Assembly (NCBI GenBank): GCA_002311315.1 | Contig: DBZZ01000042.1 | Coordinates: 5,213 to 24,368, forward strand | Origin: Methylococcaceae bacterium UBA1147 | GTDB lineage: Bacteria > Pseudomonadota > Gammaproteobacteria > Methylococcales > UBA1147 | Direction of reading: 5' to 3' | Length of the DNA stretch: 19,156 nt | Shown: positions 10,001 to 16,289 of the stretch, piece by piece | How positions within the stretch are numbered: position 1 is the first letter of the stretch | How the letters are laid out: every line of letters begins with the position of its first letter | The notes under the pieces: model-generated | Told to the model about the DNA's origin: nothing | Database searches by the model: none | The model's input: the letters and a program-made list of their open reading frames with translations, nothing else | Translations under genes and position numbers: made by a program

Positions 10001-10221
10001 CGATGGGCAAGCTGCCACACCCATGAAGCCGGAAGAGGGTAGTCTGTATTTGCGGCCAGACCATTCTTACACGCCAGTTGTAGATTGATCCAGCGTGCCA
10101 TGGCCGGACTGGCGACAACCACCGTTTCAGCTGCAAACGGCGAGGCCAAGGGGCGTTCCGTGATTTCCCGAGCCAGCGAGGCTAGCAGGTATTCAACCCG
10201 GTTCGAACTGACCAGGTTCAG
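7021..10221 (-). CDS. recC: RecBCD enzyme subunit RecC (exodeoxyribonuclease V gamma chain)
   Basis: RecC holds the complex together, splits the duplex and reads the Chi sequence. It resembles a helicase-nuclease but lacks the catalytic residues. About 1066 residues are present, against 1122 in E. coli. The N-terminal pattern is typical of the family: SSNRVEYLLASLA, then ETVVVASPAMARWINLQLA and YPLPASWVW. Later stretches such as LPFRIICVLGMNEADFPRR also fit. The first usual start codon in frame is TTG at 10149, but family-like sequence runs about 24 codons further upstream, including the SNR motif. That upstream frame contains no ATG, GTG or TTG before the stop at 10311-10309. The end given here is a CTG placed where RecC proteins normally begin. 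A CTG at 10251 or ATA at 10254 has a better ribosome site. The gene is first in the operon and overlaps recB in ATGA. The identity is firm, but the start is not. Confidence 0.92.
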   Translation of the reverse strand: MNLVSSNRVEYLLASLAREITERPLASPFAAETVVVASPAMARWINLQLACKNGLAANTDYPLPASWVWQLAHRLLCGLPERDPLGPAVAAWKVFFALPGLLEQREFSSLRHYLAGDHDTVKRWQLCSRIACLFDRYQFYRPDLIRKWSRGQGSDWQARLWIKLIQGRESTHRVRVIDRMIELLRSNQAVDDFPERTILFAVSSLPPLFVELIQALAGKIHVSMYVHSPSRHYWADLTTRKTISRMRVHQPEKAAYYESGNELLASWGCQGQVLQDLLLGGEDLRSVSDEFYQSPTPDSLLHKIQNSILDVESTLDNASADPSVQIHVCHSPLRECQVLHDRLLAFMDQDNSLRPEQILVVVPQIDHYAPYIQAVFGRRENDTRPFIPWNLSDVAAMEQHPLVEAFFQLLRLPESRFTFSEVLAFLDLPELARRFDLDGRNRETVLEYARLACVRWGIDGQHKQSLKLPVFEQNTWREARRRFFAGYSVGDADDWNGVTPLTGIDGDRSKALGKFWLFLQTLIDYRRLLVKPRDGTAWQENLAQMLDRFFSKPEDQSARIQVIRDTLDELKQHAARQILTRDLVLHWLREKLGEKTGSNRYFSGGVSFCGMRPMRSLPFRIICVLGMNEADFPRRQQSVDFDLMRREWKPGDPVKGDQDRYLMLETLLCARDVFYLSYTGRDMRDNGECQPSVLVRDLVDFIDRSALGKNPDDQKLSEQLTVVHPMQPFSAGIFNLSHPGYDQYWHGVALALAHSSPEKLRVQWPVVSITAANHGSRVLDLPRFHQFIRHPLRFFFSRGLKIRFSEPVQSEDSEVFSLDSLDQWRLKMDLAERFMASGEASFRKGEKENFFPHGSMGTMSREEIVEASRIWLSRLRDYARIPKSARTIEIVFPDTHVLSGKLRNYYPGKGLLQFTPSKFGGSQLLALWIDHLCLSTHGHYRSGESARLVCMDQGWQYPPLPEHQAHDFLNKYIEQYLYNIHAPLAVLPRSSYEWARETIRGKPERALSSARKPWQGVYALRIPGEQDDPYVRMAVRGFEGNPLEDPEFARCSMDFYQDALTHGGPI

Positions 10222-10258
10222 GCCAGCAGGATTGGGGTATGTTGAAACCAGTATAAAG

Positions 10259-10264
10259 TCCTCA
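10259..10264 (-). promoter_or_regulatory. Possible ribosome binding site for recC
   Basis: On the minus strand this reads TGAGGA. It lies 4 bases before an in-frame ATA (10254-10252) and 7 bases before an in-frame CTG (10251-10249). It is the only good Shine-Dalgarno match I find near the true N-terminus of recC. It would support a rare start codon adding about ten residues ahead of the conserved SNR motif. The call rests on spacing alone. Confidence 0.3.
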
Positions 10265-10435
10265 GGCCGGGATTTTGAGTAAAGATGGAAACGGACTAAA
10301 ATCGAGGATCATGATTGGTTGTCGCCGAAACCCGGTGGCAAAAGGAAAACCGCAGATGCGATGTTCATCGATCAATGCGTATCCTCCACGATTATCGCCA
10401 AACCCTGCGTCGTGTTGATGGCCCCAGCAAATCGT

Positions 10436-11190
10436 ATGGCTTCACATCCTTTCCAGTATCGGTTCTCGGAGTTTACCATTTTTCTCTTGACGGGATTCTT
10501 CGCTTGCACTGTATCCCTGAATGCGGGGGCCGACCCGGTTACAGACCGCTGGGCGGCATGGATACTCGACAGCATACAGCGGCCCCGGATTCTGGCGGCT
10601 AAGGGTACAAGACGAACTGGCCGTGGGCCGTGTGGACGTGATCATGCAGCCACTTTACAAGCCCTAGTTGGCAGCCGAATGGGTGAAAAGGGGGTCGTAA
10701 TCGGCCGGGGCGAATTTCGAGATTGCCCTTTCGTACCGGATCGAGATCGGTGGGTAAAACGATGTCCAGTTCAAGGTTTTCGAGCTTGAACGTCGAGCGG
10801 TATCTACCGGATTGGAACTGGCCCGACAGCAACTTCTGTATGAGTTCCCCCATCCGCTTGGAGAAAATGCGTGAACTCGCGGTTGGCGGACATCGCCGTG
10901 GATCGCGAACCAAGGATCCGCGAATTCGTTGCGCTGCTGGACTGACTCGAAAGGCACGGGGCATTGTTGGCTTTCAAACTGGACAATGGGTACCTGATGC
11001 TAGCAGAGGCCATCAGAAAGGCGGCAGTGGCAGAACAGGCTCCACTGGAAAGCTTGGCTGCAATACCTGGAGGCAAACGACAAATTAGAAACCTGGCTTA
11101 ATAAACTGGCCGGGTGCGATCCCACCGGTCGATAGTGCGAATCCGCCGAAGAAATGGTATCGTCTTGCCCGTTTGCGCAACCCCCAGCGG
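10436..11190 (+). pseudogene. Decayed TolC/CzcC-type outer membrane efflux protein
   Basis: No single frame is coding, but pieces from successive frames make a recognisable TolC-family protein. From the ATG at 10436 there is a signal peptide (core FTIFLLTGFFACTVSLNAGA) and then DPVTDRWAAWILD to about 10606. After a shift, the next frame (from 10608) gives QDELAVGRVDVIMQPLYKP, LAAEW, ANFEIALSYRIEIGG and NDVQFKVFELERRA. This matches the usual QPLxNPEL...EIxxSQxIExGGK layout of these proteins. It is broken by TAG at 10665, TAA at 10698, TAA at 10755 and TGA at 10872. Near 10874 it shifts back and reads DREPRIREFVALLD, then a TGA at 10943, then LERHGALLAFKLDNGYLMLAEAI, ending in two TAA codons at 11099-11104. 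A third frame may carry a last fragment to about 11190. An intact copy would form the outer-membrane channel of an export pump. No pump or adaptor gene is next to it. Minus-strand reading frames here are shadows. Confidence 0.72.
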
Positions 11191-11284
11191 TGATGATGCA
11201 GACCATCCGAATGCCTTCAGTCCGGACTGGAAACAGGCCGGGCCTTGGTTTTAACCACTTGAAACAGCGAAGCGTGTTTGCATC

Positions 11285-12160
11285 ATGATCATCTACTCGG
11301 TCCTAGCGTTTTCATGCAGTCTGTTGTACAGCGTTAGCTCCGTACTCTGCAAATACGGACTTCAGCAAAAAATTAACCTGCGGTCGCTAAACTTGAAGGA
11401 GCTGGCCGCCTACCTGGCAAGAAACAGGATCTGGCTCCTCGGTGTACTTTTAGCCACGGTTGCCAATGTTGCCATGATCCAGATCCAGTCCCGGCTAGAT
11501 GTATCGGTTGTTTATTCTATCCTTAATTTTTCTTATGTCTTCGTGCTGGTGCTCGGACACTATTTCCTGCACGAGAAGCTGAATCTCGAACAATGGACCG
11601 CCATTGCTGTGGTGGTGGTTGGAACGCTACTGATCCTGACGGTTGACCAGGCGACGACCGGCCAGCCGACAGACATCGGCAATATCCTCGACCTGACGGC
11701 TGGCTCCATGAGCCTGGTTGCATTACTCATTGTGATTCCCTGGCGGTATAGGAACCCGAATTACGAGTTGTTCTACGCGATCTGCACCGGCATCTGCTTT
11801 GGTTGCGTGGAAACCTACCTCAAGGCGACGACAAACATGGTCGCTGCGGAAACGGGCAGTTTCTCGATATTTTCCGTTCAGGACATAGTGGATTTTCTCT
11901 CGGTCTGGCCATTTTTCGTCATGTTTTTTTACGGTGCGGCGGGCTGGATATTTCTCCAGGTTACCTATTCCCATGGCAACGTGTCGATCACCATACCGTT
12001 GGTAGCGGTCACCCAACGCCTGATCTCCATGTTCAGCGGCTACTACGTCTACGGTGAACATTTCGGGGTTGTCAAGCTGCTCGGCGTGATCACGATCGTC
12101 CTCGGTATTCTGATGCTCGTTGTTTCGACCTTGCGCATCAGGGAGCCAAACCCGGCATGA
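11285..12160 (+). CDS. EamA/DMT-family membrane protein, copy 1 of a tandem trio
   Basis: This is an inner-membrane protein of 291 residues made of two similar hydrophobic halves, as in ten-helix drug/metabolite transporters. Helix 1 contains SSVLCKYGLQ, with lysine 23 conserved in all three copies. The first half ends in SYVFVLVLGHYFLHEKLNLEQW, a helix-plus-glutamate pattern seen in SMR and DMT proteins. The second half contains VETYLKATTNMV and QVTYSHGNVSITIPL, and ends with SGYYVYGEHF before the last helix. All of these recur in the next two genes. The start is ATG and the Shine-Dalgarno match is weak. The stop overlaps the next gene's start in ATGA, so the two are surely cotranscribed. 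The substrate is unknown. Family members export amino acids, sugars, nucleotides or lipid-linked sugars. The nearby glycosyltransferase makes the last plausible, but this is inference. Confidence 0.85.
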   Translation: MIIYSVLAFSCSLLYSVSSVLCKYGLQQKINLRSLNLKELAAYLARNRIWLLGVLLATVANVAMIQIQSRLDVSVVYSILNFSYVFVLVLGHYFLHEKLNLEQWTAIAVVVVGTLLILTVDQATTGQPTDIGNILDLTAGSMSLVALLIVIPWRYRNPNYELFYAICTGICFGCVETYLKATTNMVAAETGSFSIFSVQDIVDFLSVWPFFVMFFYGAAGWIFLQVTYSHGNVSITIPLVAVTQRLISMFSGYYVYGEHFGVVKLLGVITIVLGILMLVVSTLRIREPNPA

Positions 12161-13038
12161 ACCTCTACATCCTGTTGACTTTGCTGTGTAGCTTTCTGTT
12201 TGCCGTCGGGGCGGTATTGTGCAAGTACGGCATGAAGAGCCTCGAGGGACAGGGGCACCCCAATGTGCTGAAGCTGGCCTGGTTTTTGGTTCGAAACAAG
12301 ACCTGGTTTCTCGGCGTGATCTTGTCGCTGTGCACCAACGCCGCGGTTCTGCAAATCCAGGCGGCTCTCGACCTTTCCATCGTTCATTCCTTGCTTACAA
12401 CCACCTATATTTTTACCCTTTTGCTGGGTTACCTATTTCTCAATGAGGAACTGAGTGGTGTCCAGTGGCTGGGGACTTCCACCGTAATTCTGGGGACTAC
12501 TGCGATCATTTTGATCGACCAACCGGTGACCGGCGGAGCCACCAATGTGGATAACCTGATGTGGCTTTCCGGCGTCTCCCTGGTACTGATTTCAATCCTG
12601 GTGGTCATCGCCCGCAACTGCCAATCCATCAACTATGAGATTGTGTACGCGCTGTCGGCCGGAATTGCCTTTGGCAACTGCCAGGTCTTCGTCAAGGCTT
12701 CAACCAACATGATCACAGATCAGGTTGGATCCTTCTCCGTCCTTTCCCTGCAAAGTCTCTCGGAATTTCTCCATATCTGGCCCTCACTGGCCCTGCTGGT
12801 GTTTTCGATCACCGGATTCCTGTGCATGCACATTTCTTTTTCGCAGGGCAAGGTTTCAATATGCGTTGCTTTGCTGGTCGTTATTTCAAGGACAATCTCA
12901 ACCTCAAGCGGTTACTATGTCTACGGCGAGCATTTTTCGGCCATGAAGATTATTGGGATCATGGTGATCTTGGCTGGTCTTTCTGTGATCATCCTGTCGT
13001 CGGTAAAAAAAGAAAATGCGGTCATCAACACAGCTTAA
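12157..13038 (+). CDS. EamA/DMT-family membrane protein, copy 2 of a tandem trio
   Basis: This is an inner-membrane protein of 293 residues, homologous along its whole length to its neighbours on both sides. Helix 1 reads VGAVLCKYGMKS, with the conserved lysine again at residue 23. The first half has LLLGYLFLNEELSGVQWLG. The second half has NYEIVYALSAGIAFGNCQ, VFVKASTNMI and SSGYYVYGEHF. It departs most from the trio's pattern where copies 1 and 3 read TYSHGNVS, with SFSQGKVSI here. The ATG overlaps the stop of copy 1 by 4 bases. GGGAG lies 11 bases upstream (12141-12145) and may serve as the ribosome site. The stop is TAA. A gap of 91 bases separates it from copy 3. Function is presumed to be transport or flipping of a small or lipid-linked compound, perhaps as part of a hetero-oligomer with its paralogues. 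Confidence 0.85.
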   Translation: MNLYILLTLLCSFLFAVGAVLCKYGMKSLEGQGHPNVLKLAWFLVRNKTWFLGVILSLCTNAAVLQIQAALDLSIVHSLLTTTYIFTLLLGYLFLNEELSGVQWLGTSTVILGTTAIILIDQPVTGGATNVDNLMWLSGVSLVLISILVVIARNCQSINYEIVYALSAGIAFGNCQVFVKASTNMITDQVGSFSVLSLQSLSEFLHIWPSLALLVFSITGFLCMHISFSQGKVSICVALLVVISRTISTSSGYYVYGEHFSAMKIIGIMVILAGLSVIILSSVKKENAVINTA

Positions 13039-13090
13039 GGAAATTATGTTTGGACAACCCTGACAACAAGAAAACGGGTTTGCGGCAAAA

Positions 13091-13106
13091 CCGCCGCCAA
13101 CGGCGG
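13091..13106 (+). other. Short GC hairpin in the leader of the third DMT gene
   Basis: CCGCCG and CGGCGG form a perfect 6-base stem around the loop CCAA. It lies in the 91-base gap between DMT copies 2 and 3, about 24 bases before the start of copy 3. No T-run follows, so it is not a standard terminator. It could slow translation or protect the upstream message, but no function can be read from it. Confidence 0.3.
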
Positions 13107-13129
13107 ATAGAAACTGGAGCGCTTTGGGT

Positions 13130-14008
13130 GTGACTTCCTATAGTCTAATTGTGTTGTTCTGCGCTTTTCTGTACGGGCTGAGCGCAGTATTGTGTAAGCG
13201 CGGCCTGCAAAGCGAAATCGATATCCGATCGTTGACCCCTGCGAAATTGCTGGTGTTTCTGCTCACGAATCGGATCTGGATCCTGGGAGTCTGTCTTAGC
13301 TTCGTGACCAATTTCGCGATCATTGAAATTCAATCGTTGATTGATATTTCAGTTGTTTATCCAATCCTGAACTTTTCCTACGTGTTCGTGATCCTGCTCG
13401 GATGGACCTACCTTGATGAAAAACTGTCCCGGTGGCAAGCGCTTGGCATCTTCACCGTGATCATAGGTACCGTTCTCATTATCTTCATAGAACAGCCGAT
13501 CACCGGATCGGATACACGGTTCGACAGGCTGCTTGCTTTCAATGCAGTGTCGCTGCTGGTGATTGTCGGGCTGGTTGTTACGGCCTATCGGCAGAAGGTC
13601 AAGAATTACGAAATCTACTACGCGATTTCCACCGGAATCGCGTTGGGCAATGTTGAAACGTACATCAAGGCCAATACCAACATCGTCATCTCGGAAATCG
13701 GTGAATTTTCCATCTTTTCAGTGGACAGTCTATATTACTTCGTCAGTGCTTGGCCGTTCGCAGTGCTGATGAGTTTCGGCGTGATCGGCTGGTTGTGCAT
13801 GCAGATTACCTATTCCCACGGCAACGTTTCAGTGAGTGTGCCTGTGTTTGCGGTTCTGCAAAGCTGTATAACGATTTCGTGCGGTTATTTCATTTTTGAT
13901 GAATATTTCAGTTTGCAGAAGGTCGTGGCAATCTGGACAATCCTGACTGGCATTCTCATCCTCGTACTGTCGCCGCCGATGGTTGAAGCTGAAACCAATG
14001 TTGCCTGA
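13130..14008 (+). CDS. EamA/DMT-family membrane protein, copy 3 of a tandem trio
   Basis: This inner-membrane protein has 292 residues if it starts at the GTG at 13130. That start puts the conserved helix-1 lysine (SAVLCKRGLQ) at residue 23, exactly as in copies 1 and 2. A TTG two codons upstream (13124) is the alternative. GGAG at 13116-13119 could serve either. It resembles copy 1 more than copy 2: both have NRIW[IL]LGV, [SY]VVY.ILNFSYVFV and QITYSHGNVS. The second half has YYAISTGIALGNVETYIKANTNIV. Near the end, the YYVYGEHF of the other copies is replaced by GYFIFDEYF, which keeps the glutamate. It lies 77 bases before the glycosyltransferase on the same strand. Substrate and partner are not known. 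Confidence 0.84.
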   Translation: MTSYSLIVLFCAFLYGLSAVLCKRGLQSEIDIRSLTPAKLLVFLLTNRIWILGVCLSFVTNFAIIEIQSLIDISVVYPILNFSYVFVILLGWTYLDEKLSRWQALGIFTVIIGTVLIIFIEQPITGSDTRFDRLLAFNAVSLLVIVGLVVTAYRQKVKNYEIYYAISTGIALGNVETYIKANTNIVISEIGEFSIFSVDSLYYFVSAWPFAVLMSFGVIGWLCMQITYSHGNVSVSVPVFAVLQSCITISCGYFIFDEYFSLQKVVAIWTILTGILILVLSPPMVEAETNVA

Positions 14009-14085
14009 AAAAACCAATACTGATCTGCCTCATGGACCTCACAGGACCCTGTTCTGTAGCCAGGCATTTCCGAGGTAACCCGTCG

Positions 14086-15270
14086 ATGAAAGTACTGTTG
14101 CTTTGCCCGTCTCTAGCCGGGGCAGGGGTGGAACGTCGGATTTGTACTCTTCTGAAAGCATTGGTTGAAGACGGCGTTGACGTGCAGTTGGGGCTTCTGC
14201 GAAACGAAGGCGAGTTCCTGCAGGACGCCACCCACGGTCCCCTGGTCTTTATTCCCTGCCACAGCCTGCTGACAAACATGGTGCGGCCGATCTCAAGGTA
14301 TCCCGACATGTCCACCGTGTTCACCGGCATGTACCAGATCCGTAAATTGCTGCTGAAATTGAGGCCGGATGTGCTGGTAACCTTTACACTGGAAACAACG
14401 ATCCCGATGTATTTCGTCTCTCATATGAAACCGGGACGACAAGTGAAATGGATTATCTCCGAAGATAGCAATACCGCGAAGGCGACCTTCGACGGGGCTT
14501 TCCCCCGGTCTAGTCTGCTGGTGCGCTATGGCTTGCGGCGCATTTATCGCCGGGCCGACCACATCAGCTGTGTTTCGAGGGCGGTAAGAAAGTCGGTCAT
14601 CCGCGCCTACGGGGTTGACGATTCGAGGCTGAGCATCCTGCACAATCCGGTAGACCTTGACAAGGTCAATACCGCGGTGAATAAAGTGCCAATAATGGAT
14701 GTGGGTGACGGTTTCATCGTGGCGGTAGGGCGCCTGGTCAGAGTCAAGCAGTTCGATCTGCTGATCCGCTCTTTCGCACAAGCCAGTAAATTGAGTGAGT
14801 TGCGTCTGGTCATATTGGGAGAGGGGGAGGAGCAACAGGCACTTGTCCGAATCGCCGACCGTCTCGGCGTAAAAGACCAGGTCCTGTTCCTTGGTTTTGT
14901 CGACAATCCATGGGTCTACATGTCGAACGCAAGGATGCTGGTGCTCACATCCATGCACGAAGGGTTCGGCAACGTTATCCTCGAAGCCATGGCTGCCGGG
15001 TGTCCGGTGATTTCAACACACTGCGGGGGTCCTGAAGACATTATCCGACACCGAGAAAATGGATTGCTGGTCGATCCGAATCACAAGGCGATTGCTAAGG
15101 CCATAGAGTTACTGCTGGACAATCCAGGGCTGGCGCAGGATCTAGCCAAGAATGCAAGGCTTGGCCTCCACCGCTATGATCCGAGAGTCATCTGCTCCCA
15201 GTTCCGTGGCATTCTGGAAGAGGTTGCGATTTCAGATCGTCAGAGACTGGTAAAGGCCTGTGAACATTGA
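14086..15270 (+). CDS. GT4-family glycosyltransferase
   Basis: This is a GT-B fold, retaining glycosyltransferase of 394 residues that uses a nucleotide sugar. The N-terminus (MKVLLLCPSLAGAGVERRI) has the usual first strand and glycine-rich loop of the acceptor domain. The donor domain begins near VAVGRLVRVKQFDLLIRSF and contains LVILGEGEEQQALVRIA, then LTSMHEGFGNVILEAMAAGCPV. The E-x7-E pair is E292 and E300, and these residues usually contact the donor sugar. It is followed by STHCGGPEDIIRHRENGLLVDP. The ATG at 14086 has GAGGT nine bases upstream (14072-14076). The longer frame from 14032 adds residues with no family support. I see no membrane segment. The sugar and acceptor cannot be read from the sequence. 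The setting beside three membrane proteins suggests an envelope glycan or glycolipid. Confidence 0.9.
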   Translation: MKVLLLCPSLAGAGVERRICTLLKALVEDGVDVQLGLLRNEGEFLQDATHGPLVFIPCHSLLTNMVRPISRYPDMSTVFTGMYQIRKLLLKLRPDVLVTFTLETTIPMYFVSHMKPGRQVKWIISEDSNTAKATFDGAFPRSSLLVRYGLRRIYRRADHISCVSRAVRKSVIRAYGVDDSRLSILHNPVDLDKVNTAVNKVPIMDVGDGFIVAVGRLVRVKQFDLLIRSFAQASKLSELRLVILGEGEEQQALVRIADRLGVKDQVLFLGFVDNPWVYMSNARMLVLTSMHEGFGNVILEAMAAGCPVISTHCGGPEDIIRHRENGLLVDPNHKAIAKAIELLLDNPGLAQDLAKNARLGLHRYDPRVICSQFRGILEEVAISDRQRLVKACEH

Positions 15271-15459
15271 TTTGCTGGACAATCCGCGGCTGTTTCAACG
15301 ACCAACTCGGACAGACCAACATCGAAACAGAAATGGATTCATTTGATTTGATGCGCTTTTTATTGACCTTCTTATGAGCATCATATGGTTGCATGGGTGC
15401 GCAACAGATGCGGGGCGGATCGGGTGCTCCCGGCCACCGAGCTTCTGCCGCTACCGTCC

Positions 15460-16176
15460 ATGAGCAACCTTGCGGCGATCGTCCGCTACGGACCTGCTAT
15501 CATGATCGGGCTGCTGATTCTACTCTCGGGTTGTGCTTCGATGCCAGAGGGCTCAAAGCTGAAAGGTAGCGATTTCCAACCCAGTTCCCTGGCCAAAACA
15601 GACGTTGATCTGATCACCGAAACCATCCAGGGTTTCGTCTTCTCGAGCCTGAAAGAATTGGCAACAAAGCTGTACAAGCGCAATCCGCGTGAATGGCGGA
15701 AAACCGGATACGATTCCGTCGAATCGGCCGTGAGCCGGATCGTGGCATCACCCTTTCCCGAGGTTGACGAAAAACGCAGTATTGCCTGCATTCAACTGGC
15801 CTTCGATGATGCCTACGGGGGGGACCGGGTCAAAGCCCTGATCATCGGGCTCGAAACCATGACACTGGATGCCTACGGAGGCGATCAGGAATTTTACATG
15901 TTTGATCAACTCGATGCCCAGAAACTCTATTACAGTGCGAGAAACATCGAAGTTGCATCGTGGATGCTCAGGGCCAGGAGAAACAGCGAGGGTAAACTGT
16001 TTCTGCTGAGTTCAACCGATCCGGAGGGCAACACAGTCAATCCGAGTTTCGAGAGGCTGTTCGGCAAAATGATCAACGCGCAAGATATTATTGCGCAAAT
16101 TGCTGCCGACAGGACGCACCGGACGATCAAGCAGATTCTTCAGAAGATGGTGACCGCTTTCATCCCGATCATCTGA
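15460..16176 (+). CDS. Predicted outer-membrane lipoprotein of unknown family
   Basis: The protein has 238 residues from the ATG at 15460. Its signal peptide ends in a clear lipobox, LLSGC, with the lipidated cysteine at residue 25. Alanine follows the cysteine, which fits outer-membrane sorting. The mature part looks soluble and mixed alpha-helical, with many charged residues. The hexapeptide DAYGGD occurs twice, exactly 20 codons apart (15808-15825 and 15868-15885). I do not recognise the family. The frame is also open from an ATG at 15385, but that would put 50 residues before the lipobox, and an ATG at 15502 would leave a very short signal. No start has a good ribosome site. It follows the glycosyltransferase after 189 bases, so it may have its own promoter, and it converges on glnS. 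Confidence 0.75.
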   Translation: MSNLAAIVRYGPAIMIGLLILLSGCASMPEGSKLKGSDFQPSSLAKTDVDLITETIQGFVFSSLKELATKLYKRNPREWRKTGYDSVESAVSRIVASPFPEVDEKRSIACIQLAFDDAYGGDRVKALIIGLETMTLDAYGGDQEFYMFDQLDAQKLYYSARNIEVASWMLRARRNSEGKLFLLSSTDPEGNTVNPSFERLFGKMINAQDIIAQIAADRTHRTIKQILQKMVTAFIPII

Positions 16177-16264
16177 TAGCTTCCGAGAGGCGCCAACGTC
16201 AGGTTAAGCCCCCACCAGGGATTCAGCCTCTTGTTACGGTGTGTCCGGTCCATGATGTGCTCGG

Positions 16265-16280
16265 GCCCTGAGACCAGGGC
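16265..16280. terminator. Possible hairpin between the convergent lipoprotein and glnS genes
   Basis: GCCCTG and CAGGGC form a perfect 6-base stem around the loop AGAC. It lies 10 bases beyond the glnS stop and 88 bases beyond the lipoprotein stop. Such a stem could end transcription from either side. No T-run follows on either strand, so the call is weak. Confidence 0.28.
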
Positions 16281-16289
16281 AGGAGGCTC

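Noticed and set aside
10319..10789. Plus-strand reading frame of 156 codons as an intact gene
   Set aside because: Only its middle part (signal peptide to about 10606) looks like protein. The rest is out of frame relative to the TolC-like sequence, so it belongs to the pseudogene.
10599..10964. Minus-strand reading frame of 121 codons between recC and the DMT genes
   Set aside because: It is antisense to the TolC-like relic, whose plus-strand pieces read as a known family. The minus-strand peptide resembles nothing.
14293..14958. Minus-strand frame of 221 codons inside the glycosyltransferase gene
   Set aside because: It is a shadow of the GT4 gene, whose plus-strand motifs are unmistakable.
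15290..15330. Inverted repeat CTGTTTC ... GAAACAG after the glycosyltransferase
   Set aside because: The 7-base arms are 27 bases apart and no T-run follows, so it is neither a good terminator nor a clear operator.
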